The translations under genes were made by a program, and so were the position numbers. A stretch of 64,000 nucleotides of DNA from Zea mays (lineage: Eukaryota; Streptophyta; Magnoliopsida; Poales; Poaceae), in contig NC_050104.1 in the NCBI RefSeq assembly GCF_902167145.1, positions 5,788,001 to 5,852,000 of the forward strand, written 5' to 3'. This document shows positions 33,293 to 44,469 of the stretch, one piece after another (the stretch's first letter is position 1; each line of letters opens with the position of its first letter). The notes under the pieces are model-generated. The model saw only the letters and a program-made list of their open reading frames with translations. It was not told where the DNA came from and ran no database searches.

Positions 33293-35219
33293 GGTTGTCA
33301 TCGAGAACCGCCAGTAGAAATGCCTTCCACAAACTGTGGAGGCCATTTCTACTGGCGGTTGTCATCGAGAACCGCCAGTAGAAATGCCTTCCACAAACTG
33401 TGGAGGCCATTTCTACTGGCGGTTTTCGTTGTGAACCGCCAGTAGTAATATTTTTAGTATATTATTTTTTATGATATATTCATATATTAAGTATATAAAT
33501 TTTTATACATATTAAATATATAAATATATATATTTAGTATACATAATATATATATTTATATATTACTTCTCTCTCTCCTCTCTCTCTCCTATCTCTCTCT
33601 CTCCCCTCTCTCTCCTCTCTCTCCTCTCTATCCTCTCCCTAGCTCCTCTCTCTCCCCTCTCCCTCCTCTCTCTTCCCTCTATCTCTCCCTCCTCTATCTC
33701 TCCCTCTCTCTCCTCTCTCTCTCCTCTCTCTCTCTCCTCTCCATGCTTTGTCCAAATTATGTAATCCTTCACAAATCCTCGGCATACCAGATGAGATATG
33801 ATTTATTCTGTGTCATCAAATACAACAACATTTTTGCAGTCCATGCATGGACAATATATGTGCTTTGTCTTTGTTCTCCAAGCATGGTTCGTAGCGACAA
33901 CAATAAACTTATGGACCTCAGATATGTATGATGGATCTAGCCTTGATAAGTTATACATCCAGGATATCCTCTCCATCATCACCTGTAAAAAAAGTAACAT
34001 AAAACACACAAGACACACAAATTGGCAAGAGAAACATATACCAATATTTCCTAACAACTAAATATATCATGGATAAAGAAAATTGGCAAAAGAAACATGA
34101 ACAACCTTTCTTAGCGACCTTCTTCCAAAAAATAAAGATCAAAACCTCCCCCTTATATTTTGTGAAATCTGGCCTTCCAATAAAAGTTGGGCTGCGCGCG
34201 AGCTACATAGTTTTTGTCGAGAAGGATGAAGGGGTATTTATACAACAAAGGTCATAGGCGGTTGGATCGATTAGGCAACCTAACTACTTTATCTCTAACA
34301 CCTGGTGAAACCCTAGATCCAAAATGTGGCTAAAATGGAGGAAAAATGAACAAAATTTGGCAAAAGAAACATAAGCCAAACTTTCCTAGCAACTAATAAA
34401 CAAAAACTCTTAATACCCAAGCCTATCTCTAACACATGGTAAAAGCCTAGTTTCAAAATGTAGTTAAAATTGAGTCAAAATAAACAATAATTGGCAATTG
34501 AAACATAATTAAACCAACCTTTCATAACAATTAATAAAAACAATCTTAATTACCAAAACTATCATCCTCCCTCTCCATACAACACATTCACCATTCATTA
34601 AGCAATTAAATATGTGTCATGGATAAATTGATTTGAGAACTAAACATGAAAAAGGAGAGGGAATAGACAAAATCTAACCATCTTAAGCAACCTCATTTGA
34701 GGAAATAGAGAAAATAACCTAGCTATACTCTTCTCTCTCACATGTAAAACCCTAGATCCAAAATGTGGCTAAAATTGAGCAAGAATGAACAAAAATTGAC
34801 AAAGAAACATAAACCAACCTTTCCTATCCACCTTCTTCCAAAAAATGAAGACCAAAACCTCCCCCTTGTATTTTGTGAAATCTGGACCTCCAAAATCGCC
34901 TCTAATGGAAGTTGGCTGCGAGCATACAACTCTTGTCGGGGGGAAGAAGAGGGGTATTTATAACACATAGTTCACTGGCGGTTGGCTTGAAAAACCGATA
35001 GTGGAAACCTATTTCCACTGGCGGTTATCTTAACACAACCGCCAGTGGAAATATCCTATTTCCACTGGAGGTTGTGTTAAGATAACCGCTAGTGGAAATA
35101 GGTTTCCACTAGCGGTTCCCAAGCCGGGCCCACCTGGTTTTTTTTACTGGCGCGCGGTAACTGAAACCGCCAGTAATAATTTATGGGTGTCACAGGCTTT
35201 GAGCTCTTTTCTACTAGTG
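33293..35219. other. Right arm of the large CACTA element: subterminal repeats and duplicated promoter-like sequence
   Basis: 33297-33435 holds two tandem copies of a segment of about 60 bp with AACCGCCAGTAGAAATGCC and its complement. AT-rich DNA and a CT tract (33565-33745) follow. Two diverged copies of a 190-bp stretch (about 34090-34250 and 34810-34970) share CTTCTTCCAAAAAAT, AAAACCTCCCCCTT, TTTTGTGAAATCTGG and GGGGTATTTATA, the last giving a minus-strand TATA box. 34975-35215 is packed with ACTGGCGGTT palindromes. There are no genes. Transcription of the element probably began here, running leftward. Confidence 0.65.
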
Positions 35220-36599
35220 GTACATGCGCTAAATCTAAAATGGTCTATATTAGGGAACAATATCAATAGATTGAAGCCAGTGGGTTGGATAGAGCATCTT
35301 TCAGATTGTTCGACCTTTGGAAAAAAAGTAATGTAAATCTAAGATTTATGATGAAACATATATTTACTAGTAGATCTAGGTATTATAGATAGAATAGATC
35401 TATCAGTAGATCTAAGTATTATAGATCTAGAGAATTGTTTAGATCAGGTTTTAAATAACATAGATCTAGAGAATTGTTTAGATCAGGTTTTAAATAACCG
35501 GCTATAGTTTTCGCTATAGCGAGCAGGAAAAAGCTATGCACTATTGATTCATTTAGCCGCTATAGCCCGCTATATCCTGATATAGTCGGTTATTTACATT
35601 TTTGAGAATCACGCCGCTAAACCCCTTAACCCGCTATTAAATCCATGGTTTAGATATACAACAGCTAGCTTCACATTTACCCCTCTCCTTTGTTCGCACG
35701 TCTTCTTCGTCCGGAGTCCGAAGAAAAACCGGCGAGGAATTCCATGACAGACCTTCTTCGTGTTCTTCAGCCACCTCGCACATGCAGCGGACCCCGGCCC
35801 CCTCCATAGGACCCGCTTCGACCACACCCCATGCACCCCTCGCCCCTGCTGCGGAGCAGCGCCGCCGCGCCGGCTGGCTGGCAAGCCCTAGCCGGGCACC
35901 CCACCCCAGTCCACGCTGTCACGTCCATCCGGCTTGGTTCGAGAGCAGGCCGCCGTCGCGCCTGCAGGAGGCTGCCGCGGCCTCCCGTGGTGCCAGCCCC
36001 TGTCGCTGGCCCGTGGGGGCACAGGTGCGCCATGCGCTGCAGCCAGCCAACGGCAGCCTCATCAGCCGGTCGTCCTTCTCCCCACGGCCGAGGGCCTTTG
36101 CTGAGCTTAATCAGACATGATGGCACCAATGTGAGGTTACTTGGATCACGAGGCTTCGACCAAATTATGAGGATTTACGTTTGTTGGCTGTTACAATTGG
36201 ACAGAACTTATGATTAGCTCTATTCCTTAGACGCAAATCAATTCAAGCTTGAGTATAGCCTTGGGCATCCTATGTTTTTTGATGGTACAAAGACCTACAG
36301 GACGTACAGGTATATTAAAACGACCGAAAGTTTTAAAAAGCCAGCGAGAATATACAAATGAAAAAAAGGGAGAATCATTTTCAGAGTTCTGTTCTCAAGT
36401 TGACCAGCGCCGATGACAGCATGAGCCTGCTATGTTGTTGCTATGCCAACACAGGACAGGAGCACCTGAAGCTTAGCTAAGGCCATGGACGCGGGCTCGC
36501 GGCGCACACCTGCCTGCCCCATGCGTCACCCACTCGTGTCCCCGGCACCCAATGCGCAGCGACGTCACGCACGGCGCCGGGCGCGTGCATGCCAAGGTG
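35220..36599. other. Intergenic, with a short direct repeat, an inverted repeat and a GC-rich island
   Basis: A 36-bp direct repeat with CTAGAGAATTGTTTAGATCA lies at about 35418-35500. An inverted repeat of AAATAACCGGCTATAG-type arms spans about 35494-35600 (MITE-like). 35690-36110 is GC-rich with open frames on both strands but no recognised family. It resembles a 5' UTR and first exon of a captured or decayed gene. I assign no function. Confidence 0.4.
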
Positions 36600-37453
36600 C
36601 ACTAGTACAGAGAAGTTCTATAGTGGCGGTTGTAAACCTATTTATAGTGGCGTTTTTCGTAACCGCCAGTGAAAATCAAACATATTTTAAAAATAGTTAA
36701 AAAATTTATTTTTATTAGGCCCACCCACCCGGTATTTTTCGCAAGTCGCGGCATTTTTCGAGCAAAATTCGCGCGCTACGCGGTTGTTAGTATTCGAACC
36801 GTCGACCTCACCCTCGCGCGTACCCTCCCCTACCACTCCGTCTATGACATGTCTTGTGTCTAGTTTGTAGTTGTTTTCTCCACATATTACAACCATTTGA
36901 GTGTAAATTGCTTATTTGAGACCCTAAACGAATTCAAATAAAAAAGTTGTCAACTACAAAGATAAATAACTTTTGAAGTTCTACAACTTTTATTTTGACA
37001 CTTTTTTCATCCGAGGTACTTTGCAAAATTTGAATTTTAAATTTGACATACTTAGATTCAATTTTTGAGAACCGAAATGAGTTCAAACAAAAAAGTTGTC
37101 AACTACAAAGTTTCATAACTTTTAGAGATCTACAACTTTTATTTTGGTGGTTTTGTCATACGAGGCCGTTTGAAAAACTCGAAAAATTAAGGATAAAAAT
37201 GATTTCTAGTGGCGGTTCCTTAAGAAAACCGCCACTAGAAATCGTATTTCTAGTGGCGGTTCCTTAAGAAAACCGCCACTACAAATCATGGATTTCTACT
37301 GGCGGTTTTCTTAAGGAACCGCCAGTAGAAATACGATTTCTAGTGGCGGTTTTCTTAAGGAACCGTCACTAGAAATAACACAGTCGGTGGATAACCGAAA
37401 CCGCCTGTAAAAATATATCGTCTCCGCAGGCTTTGAGCCTTTTTGTACTAGTG
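36600..37453. mobile_element. 854-bp non-autonomous CACTA element, relative of the large one
   Basis: The left end CACTAGTACAGAGAAG and right end (complement CACTAGTACAAAAAGGCTC) are flanked by GTG (36597-36599, 37454-37456). Each end resembles the corresponding end of the 10291-35219 element: TCTATAGTGGCGGTT on the left, GCTCAAAGCCTG on the right. Arrays of GGCGGTTCCTTAAGAAAACC-type palindromes occupy 37195-37385. There is no coding sequence. Confidence 0.85.
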
Positions 37454-37754
37454 GTGGTGACGCCTCGGGGTCCCTTGATCGCTCTGGCGGCGTCCCCACG
37501 CCGCCGCGCGCCGCCGCGCACGTACGCACGAGCGCGGGGTGCGCGCGCCGGTTGGCATGGCAGCGTCACAGGCGGGCCGTGAAGGACGACAAACGAGAAT
37601 GTATAGATCCATCCATCCACGATCCTTCGGGTCCATGCAGATCACGCGCGCCACCGACGAGTCCCTTTCCCTTGCTTCTCCTTTCAGACCGTCGTCAAAA
37701 GCTCGGCCACCACTAAGCTAGCCACAGTGAAACACATGCGCCGTGCCCATATAT

Positions 37755-38678
37755 TATAGATGTCCAAACGGGCCACCCGGCACGGGCCCGACCCGAACCC
37801 GATTCGGCCCGGTCCAAATAGTGCCGGGCCAGGCACGACCCGTTAATAGATCGGGTCGGGCCGTGCCGGCCCACGTGCTCAGCTGTGTGCCCAAACACGG
37901 CACGTCCATGTCTAGATCGTGCCGGACCGGCCCGAAAACCCACCGTGCCTAACGGGCCGTGTCCAACACTGGCCCGCACTGTTTCGAGACCGGCGGCGTC
38001 AGCAGCAGGCGCTACTCCCTGCAGGCGTTCTGCTCGCCCGTGGTCATCGCCCTCTCTCCGCCGTCGTCTGCGCGGCCGTTCCAGAGCATGGCGTGCGACG
38101 TCGCCATCTCGTGAGGCAGCACGACATGCATGCATGGGGCCCGCGTGCCACTCGGATCGAATCACTAGCTAGCTAGTGTCTGTCTTTCGTGGAGGTGTGC
38201 AGTGCAGCCAGCCATGGTGCCTCGCTCTTCAATTTGTAGGTCGCGGTGGTGGTGACGGCTGCTGCGTGCTCTCTGCTGCGCAGCCACCAAATCAAGTCAG
38301 GCTAGAGCACTCGATCGACTGGTCGTGTACGTCGACTTTGTTTAGACTTCAGACGTGGCGACAGCGAAGAAGGTGGCAGCCGTGTACGTACGTACTTCTT
38401 GCCGCCGACAGTAACAGCCGGCGGCGTCGTCAACCTCGAGTGCAACCGCAGGGCTAGGCTGTCTGTGGCTGGCTTACGGGCCGCCACCGTGCCGGCCTGC
38501 AGCTCGTGCCGGGCCGGGCCATAGCACGCGGGCCTTCGTAGCCGTCCAAACCCGGCCCGCTTAACGGGCCGTGCCGACCCGAACCCGTTATTAACCGTGC
38601 CGGACCGTGCTTGGACCGGGCCAAAATCGTGCCGGGTCACGGACCAAACGGACGGCCCGTACTGTTTGGACATCTATA
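37755..38678. mobile_element. hAT-type non-autonomous element with unknown cargo
   Basis: Terminal repeats TATAGATGTCCAAAC and its complement GTTTGGACATCTATA are followed inward by arms rich in GGGCC/GTGCCGGGC. Flanks CCATATAT (37747-37754) and CCGTATAT (38679-38686) form an imperfect 8-bp duplication, the hAT length. The middle (about 37990-38450) is non-repetitive and includes a plus-strand stretch reading RRYSLQAFCSPVVIAL that could be captured host DNA. I cannot identify its source. Confidence 0.7.
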
Positions 38679-38686
38679 CCGTATAT

Positions 38687-39846
38687 AGACGCAGACCAAG
38701 CCGATGGAGACGACTGCACAGTACACGAGACCCGCTCGACCACACACGCACGGCACGCATAGCCGCTGCACTGTCTGCACACATTTTACGAAAAGGAAAA
38801 CAAAAGGACGGAGTGATGGACGCGCACACACAGCACAAACGGAGGTCGAAGAGGCCATGCCTGTAGTCCAGCAGAGCAAAGGCGTACGTATGGTCTCAGC
38901 TGGTTTCGTCGAGTCGCCCTCACGTTTTCAGGTCAGTGCTGCTGCAGCGAGCGGAAAGCGGCTGCTACGGCGGCGGCGCCACCACCACCACCATGCGGGT
39001 CCTCCCCGCCCTCGCTCGCATTATGCATGACACACACATTGACACGGATTAAACACGAACAGTTGCCGTGACAACGAGATCGTCGTGTATACCAATGCAG
39101 TGTCGACGTTGCTGTGGTTGTTGGGTTTCTTTTCCTTTCTTTCTTTCTTTGTTTCGGATGGCGTTGTCGTCCATGATGCATGCTAGTCGAGTATGCTTTG
39201 TGGGGAAAAAAACTAGCAGCAGTGCTTCCGATAGTGATCTCGATCTCCTCGTAGTGCTTTTACGTGTGGTTATACTTGTAGTCGTGTTTGTGACGATTGT
39301 TGTGTGTAAAGAATATATTCTCGATCGTCCACGTATGCGTTTACTTTACCATTTTCCTGGTGTTTGAGAGAACTAGAGCTGTAGATATGCCGCTAGCTTG
39401 TGCGGTCAAAACATACAGGTCGATCACGTTGCCATGCATATATACAGTTTCACTGAATCCACCATTAATTAATTAAACTCAATGTGTGTTTATTGTTGTT
39501 TGGAGCTGTGGATGTTAATATATTTTTATCATAGCAAACTTGATCAGAGTAAGAAAATTCACTTCGGATGAAAACTCATATATATTTTGAAAAAAAGAGG
39601 GAGCTAGTATGGCTTGCATTGGACTTTAAACAACGTGTTGCATGCTGTGCATGCATTCACACCTAAAATTTAACGGCTGAACGAACCAAAGATCCTTTTT
39701 TTTCCCTTGAGAAGTCGCCAAGAGTTTTTCCGAGCTAATTTATTAAAAAGAAATGTAAGGATATTACAAGACAAAACATAATAATAATAGCAGCAAAAGA
39801 TTAGGAAAATGAGCAACTTAATTAGTGGATATGACCAGATAATCAT
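38687..39846. other. Intergenic, no gene recognised
   Basis: Contains a CTTT microsatellite (about 39132-39152), a CCACCACCACCACC stretch (about 38980) and AT-rich DNA after 39480. Open frames are short and unrecognised. Confidence 0.4.
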
Positions 39847-40178
39847 CAGCCTACCCTCCACTCGACAGCTCAGCACGAAAACGACTATATATACATGACC
39901 AAATATTCTACGTGCACTACTAGAATCCGTCTTTTTGTCGAGTGATCGGTGCTTTGCCGAGTGCCACTCTCGATCTCGACGAAATAAGACTCGGCAACAA
40001 CCTCGTTTACCGAGGGCGAAACTCTTGGCGTAGAAAGACACTCGGCAAAAAAAAGAGCTTTGCCGAGTATCAGACTCTCGGCAAAATACGACTCTCGTCA
40101 AAGGACCCTCAGCAGCCTACTCTCCACTCAACAGCTCATCTCTAAAACGACTATATATACATGACCAAATGTTCTACG
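39847..40178. repeat. Direct duplication flanking one end of a CACTA element
   Basis: About 70 bp with CAGCCTACCCTCCACTC and ACGACTATATATACATGACC (39847-39914) recurs at about 40110-40178. Between them, CACTACTAGAATCCGTC (39915) and repeats of TTTGCCGAGT and GACTCTCGGCAAA mark the left end of a Doppia-like CACTA element, but no right end is present. The flanks are far longer than a normal 3-bp target duplication. Confidence 0.65.
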
Positions 40179-40598
40179 CGGTGGACTACTATATGACGAT
40201 GCTGGTCTCACGTTGCCCTGGGAATCTTTACATATATATGAGTTCTGTGATCTACGAAGAATGTCGTCCTGGACAGGGAGTAAATGGAGGCTGCAGTTTT
40301 TCTAGGTACGGTGGCAACTTGTTGCTTACAGGCAACGGCATTCAGATGGAGCAACTTGCGTGTTTTGGATCAAACGTACCGTTCCTCCGTGGGAGCTCGT
40401 ACAAGATCTGATCGCATTTTAAACGGGCTTATATATGTGATCCAAGGAGCTTTCTCAAAGTCACAAGCTTCTGTTGGTCACTGATTTATCCCTACCTACA
40501 AACTGGTTTGAGAAGACCAAGCTTATGCGACCAACCCGCAAGTTCAATTCTGTTGGGGAGGAGAAGGCTTCTAGCCAAAGGTCCACGCTGCTATTTTA

Positions 40599-40720
40599 GG
40601 GTTTGTTTGGGAGCAATAATACTAGAGAGTATTGAAGGGGTTAAAATACTCTTGCTATTAAAAATTGAATATAGTAAAGAGATTTTAGTCCCTCCAATAT
40701 TCTTGCTCCTAAATAAACCC
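40599..40720. mobile_element. Tourist-like MITE (first of a pair)
   Basis: The left end GGGTTTGTTTGGGAGCAA and right end (complement GGGTTTATTTAGGAGCAAGA) form terminal inverted repeats. The flanks are TTA (40596-40598) and CTA (40721-40723). No coding capacity. Confidence 0.7.
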
Positions 40721-40723
40721 CTA

Positions 40724-40837
40724 GGGCTAGTTTGGTAACTTTACTTTTCAAGGGGTTTCTATTTTCCTAAGGAAAAATGAACTAATTTCTCTTGTAAATA
40801 GAAATCTCTTGGAAAATTTGGGTTCCCAAACTAGCCC
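40724..40837. mobile_element. Tourist-like MITE (second of a pair)
   Basis: The left end GGGCTAGTTTGGTAAC and right end (complement GGGCTAGTTTGGGAAC) are near-perfect inverted repeats. It begins three bases after the previous MITE and is followed by TTA (40838-40840), so the two share the CTA between them. Confidence 0.75.
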
Positions 40838-41481
40838 TTAGTGTGTTTTCACGGAAGCTACCTTCGGACCATCGATCTGAATCGGAGCTTTAGACTATTT
40901 TCATTTGGCAAATGGCAAACCAAAGAAGGGGAGATGAAGCACGACTATCACCTTCCTCCGTTGCAGGCGGAAGAGCCATAAAAGAGCAAAAAAGATGTAC
41001 AAAGCACACCTCTCCTATGGAAAGACATAGTTATACATCTTCAGTTGTATATAACCTTTGTCTAAAGAATACTGCATTTTTCAAATTCTGAACATAGATC
41101 CCGACCCTATAAATGAGTGAACAGTATGACTACCAATGACGGGTTGCATTGGGCTTCTCTATTTTTTCTGCACAAACTAAAACCTACAATCAAGCACAAC
41201 TTCAACCCTTGTGCTTAGAAGTGTGATCAAAAAGTTTTGCACCCTACTTCTAGTCCTATACTAGCATGGCAATTCTAGTAATGTAAATACTTGAAAGAAA
41301 TTGCTTGCTTAATGTAAAGAAAGGATTATGGATGCTTCTATGTTTTACGGAGACATCGGATAGTCGCCACTTCCCACTAGTCCTGGTTGGAGCACCTAAG
41401 CAAGGGTGTCGTTTCTCCCTGGTCCATGTAAGAACCATGTTCTCTCTATGAGCTAGTTCTTCACCTCTCTAGCATAGCGAA

Positions 41482-43017
41482 CACTACAAGAAATTTGTCC
41501 TTTTATGACAAAGTACCTAATGACAAGGTCAGTTATCGTCATATAATGTCACATAATATGATGGAATTTTTTGAATCGTCATAATTTCATGAGGCCATGA
41601 AGATTTTATGACGATAGTGTTTTTGTTGTCACATAAGGTTACGGAAATTCGTCATATATTGTCAGGCGCCAGGAGCCGGTAGACGGTTTTACTTTTATGA
41701 CGCTTAGATGTGCCTTTATGTGATGATTTGGCGGCGTCACTTTATGTTTTTTCCAAAAAAGGACCATACCCCTTTCTGTTGACCGCATTCACTTTCCCAT
41801 CTCCCGCCCAAAATGACCAAAATTTCCCTCCTACCTTATCCTCTCGGCTGCTCACCACCCCAGACAAGTCTAGTCCTCTCCCTCCCCTCAATCTAGCGCC
41901 GCCACTCGTGCCCATCGTGCCGCCGCACCACCGCTGGTGAACGGATCCGTGCATCCCGTACACCGGCCTTGGCCTCCTCCCCCTCCCCTCAACCTAGCTC
42001 CACCACTCGCGCCCACCTCCGTCCGCCGGCCATCCTTTGTGATAACCTTGAGAGCTCCAGTTTCCTCATATGATGAACTCATATTCATATTGGTTTAATT
42101 GTTACAGAGAAGAAGCTTCAGTACAAAAGTCAGATAGATTTAAGAATTAGGAAAAAGAAGTCAGGCCAGAAGAAGATAACTGGCTTCCAGGTAATATAGC
42201 ATAGAGTGTCCATTTCCCGACCAACTTTTTTTTTGTTAAGAAAGACACATTCTTGTTTTGGATGCTAGAAGGCAAACACCATTCTGACACATCCAACCTC
42301 CGACGTGATACTGCTGTATACCACTGAGTTAAATATCTGTGTTCCTTGTGACAGTTTGCTCCTGGAAGCTCCTCGGAAGTTATGATTACTTCTGCGGATT
42401 CGAGAATACGAGTTGTTAACGGCGATGAATTTGTCCACCGCCGCCGCAAAGGAAGGAAAGAGAGCTAGAAGAAGGAGAAGCACAAAAGTCACCCTCCAAG
42501 ATTGTTGCTGATAGTCTCAGCCAGATCAGTCGCTCATCCACCTTCCTTCCAAACATTGGTGTCTGTTTGAATGCTTTGTATGTTTGAACCTCTGTTGTGG
42601 AAGAACTTGCTGGAATTGTGTATGACTTGTGATGAGAATGTTGTGTATGATGGCTTTTCTGTGTATTATGATTCTGTGAGCTATCATGAGAGCTTAGTGT
42701 GTCATCACTGTATGGTCACTATATGTGGGTGCCATATTAAACAATCCCAACATTAGGTGACGCGTTGACTGGAAAAAATGTGACAGATAACACCGTCATA
42801 TATAGCAACAATATGTGACGGACGAACGCAGCCGTCACAAAAGGTGATGACATTATGTGACGGTACTCTGAACAGTCGTCACAAGGTACATAATGTGACT
42901 GTCGTTATATGACGACCCTTATGACACAACATTTTCGTCATAAGATGCTTTTTATGACCAATTTTGTACTAAACATGACACTTTACTTTTGTCATACAAA
43001 ACCATTTTTTTGTAGTG
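41482..43017. mobile_element. CACTA element carrying captured host exons
   Basis: The left end CACTACAAGAAATTTGTCC and right end (complement CACTACAAAAAAATGG) surround subterminal repeats of TGTCACATAA / CGTCATATAATG type. The flanks GAA and GGA are an imperfect 3-bp duplication. Its middle holds GC-rich sequence (41860-42040) and two exons of a WD40-repeat gene (42108-42468). No transposase is present. Confidence 0.72.
42108..42468 (+). pseudogene. Two captured exons of a WD40-repeat (WDR44-like) gene
   Basis: Exon A (42108-42190) lies between a TTACAG acceptor and a GTAATA donor and encodes LQYKSQIDLRIRKKKSGQKK followed by ITGFQ. After a 164-bp intron ending TTGTGACAG, exon B (42355-42468) encodes FAPGSSSEVMITSADSRIRV and then VNGDEFVHR before running into unrelated residues and a stop. 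This block matches what I know of plant WD40 proteins of the WDR44-like class, where it spans two adjacent blades. The original intron and splice sites are kept, so genomic DNA was captured rather than mRNA. Only a fragment is present, so no working protein is expected. Exon B breaks off after VHR. Confidence 0.7.
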
Positions 43018-43780
43018 GGACCACTCACAACCATGTACAAGCTTCGGTTGGGTTACCCACAAGCTGTCCAAGTGATCACCACACGTTATATCACCACTAA
43101 GCTACTCAATGCACTAATGAGTTCGTTAATCATGCAATTATAAAATCTCAAGTCCTTCACAAGGCAAAAGCTCTTCCTCACTCTCAAAATGGTTCCTTCA
43201 ATAGTTCAAATGGGCAAGATACCTCATTTGGCCAAATAGGGATGGTTATAAATAGCCCTAAGCAAATGAACTAGCCGTCACAATCTAATTTGGAGCATTT
43301 GGGAGCACTAGACATGTTTGGTGTGCACCAACTCCCAACACTGGAGGCGTCCAGTGCATTTCCATCGGCTAGTTTCTGAGACTAGTACTAGTTGTTACTG
43401 TACTTGTTTCCTATGCTCACACCACATCGAACATGTCTAGTGAGTACAAACTTGAGTGCATAACTGTAGACCTCTCTGAGTGCCTTATCTGTTGCCATAT
43501 TCGGTGATACACCCGACACATCCAGTGAGTATTTAGCGTCTCAGACACAATTTAGAACCTATCTAAGTACTACCATGTCCAGTGGTACACTAGTGAGTAG
43601 TGACTACATGTTTCTAAGGTCAATTTTGCAAGATCTCTAGGTGCCATGTTTGGTCCACCATATTCGGTGCACACCGGACACACCAATACTATGCTCAAAT
43701 GTAACAGTGTACACTCCTATCTGGTGGTCCATATCTAGTTGCACTAGACATGTCACGTAGTATTGTGACATCGCTAACTC

Positions 43781-44469
43781 AGTTGTTTCAATCACTTTTC
43801 GAGATGTATTTTATTTTGAACTTTTCATGGGCTCACATTGGTTTACCCAACACTACTTTTTATGTGTGTCCATCATCACACCTAACTAAACTTGTTAAAC
43901 TTCTCATGGGATCTCGTTGGCTACCCATTTTATGCTCCTTTATAGTATGGCCAAGGAAAAACGAGGTTCTATTACTACTCTAAGTGTCCAACAACTCTAT
44001 TGGAACTTAGAGCTATTGATTCTCATCCTTGTCGATCATCTTTTGAAAACCAACCATTGATTATCATCAATAAGGCTATGAATACCATGCAAGCTCAACC
44101 ATTTCCCATTATTGTAACCTAACTTTGTTTCTACAAACACACGTAAGTCATACTAAATTTATTATGTTATTAATCATTGAAACTAAATTATGGGCCTAGA
44201 TGTTTTTAAATATATCTACCTTATTTTGCATTAAACCTTGTTTCTTTTTGTGTTATATTGATATAAAAAATACTTGAAATGGAACTATGAATCCTTTCTA
44301 AGTCAATCCTTTTCTTAGATGTGGGGAGCATGTAACAAAGATAGTTTATCTTCATGTTTTTATAATAATAGTATTAGTCCATAGATAAATATATGTGATA
44401 TAAAGATATTGGGGGTTATTTCTCACGCTAGTAATGGCTAGTATTTATGAATTTTATTTTTTGATAATA
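43781..44469. other. AT-rich intergenic DNA
   Basis: No gene, terminal repeats or recognised element. It may be the eroded continuation of the LTR-like sequence to its left. Confidence 0.4.

Larger units (their letters stand above)
10291..35219 (-). mobile_element. Large CACTA (En/Spm) transposon, interrupted by nested retrotransposons
   Basis: The left end CACTAGTACACAGAGC and right end (complement CACTAGTAGAAAAGAGCTC) are flanked by GTA on both sides (10288-10290, 35220-35222). Both ends carry many subterminal palindromic repeats around ACCGCCAGT/ACTGGCGGT, the likely transposase-binding sites. Its gene runs leftward (14431 to 10690). Removing the Sirevirus (15860-33292 plus one GGTTG copy) leaves about 7.5 kb. 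I see a transposase-24-like and Ulp1-like gene but no TnpD/transposase-21-like catalytic protein, so the copy looks non-autonomous. The right arm (33293-35219) holds promoter-like duplicated sequence. Confidence 0.88.
41220..43780 (-). mobile_element. Degenerate Sirevirus-like LTR, split by a CACTA element
   Basis: 41220-41481 (TTTTGCACCCTACTTC...AATTCTAG(T/G)AA(T/C)GTAAATACTTGAA) and 43018-43750 (GGGTTACCCACAAGCTGTCC...GTGATCACCAC) form one LTR-like stretch with decayed CACCGGACA-type motifs (for example TGCACACCGGACACACC near 43665). A second member of the same family lies at 54871-55490. The interruption at 41482-43017 is the CACTA element. No partner LTR or gene is nearby. Confidence 0.6.

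Noticed and set aside
35690..36220. GC-rich open frames on both strands as a host gene
   Set aside because: Frames overlap on opposite strands, show only low-complexity Pro/Ala/Arg text, and no domain or splice pattern is evident.
36775..36820. GGTTCGAATAC on the minus strand resembling a tRNA B box
   Set aside because: No matching A box, acceptor stem or cloverleaf. It lies within a CACTA element.
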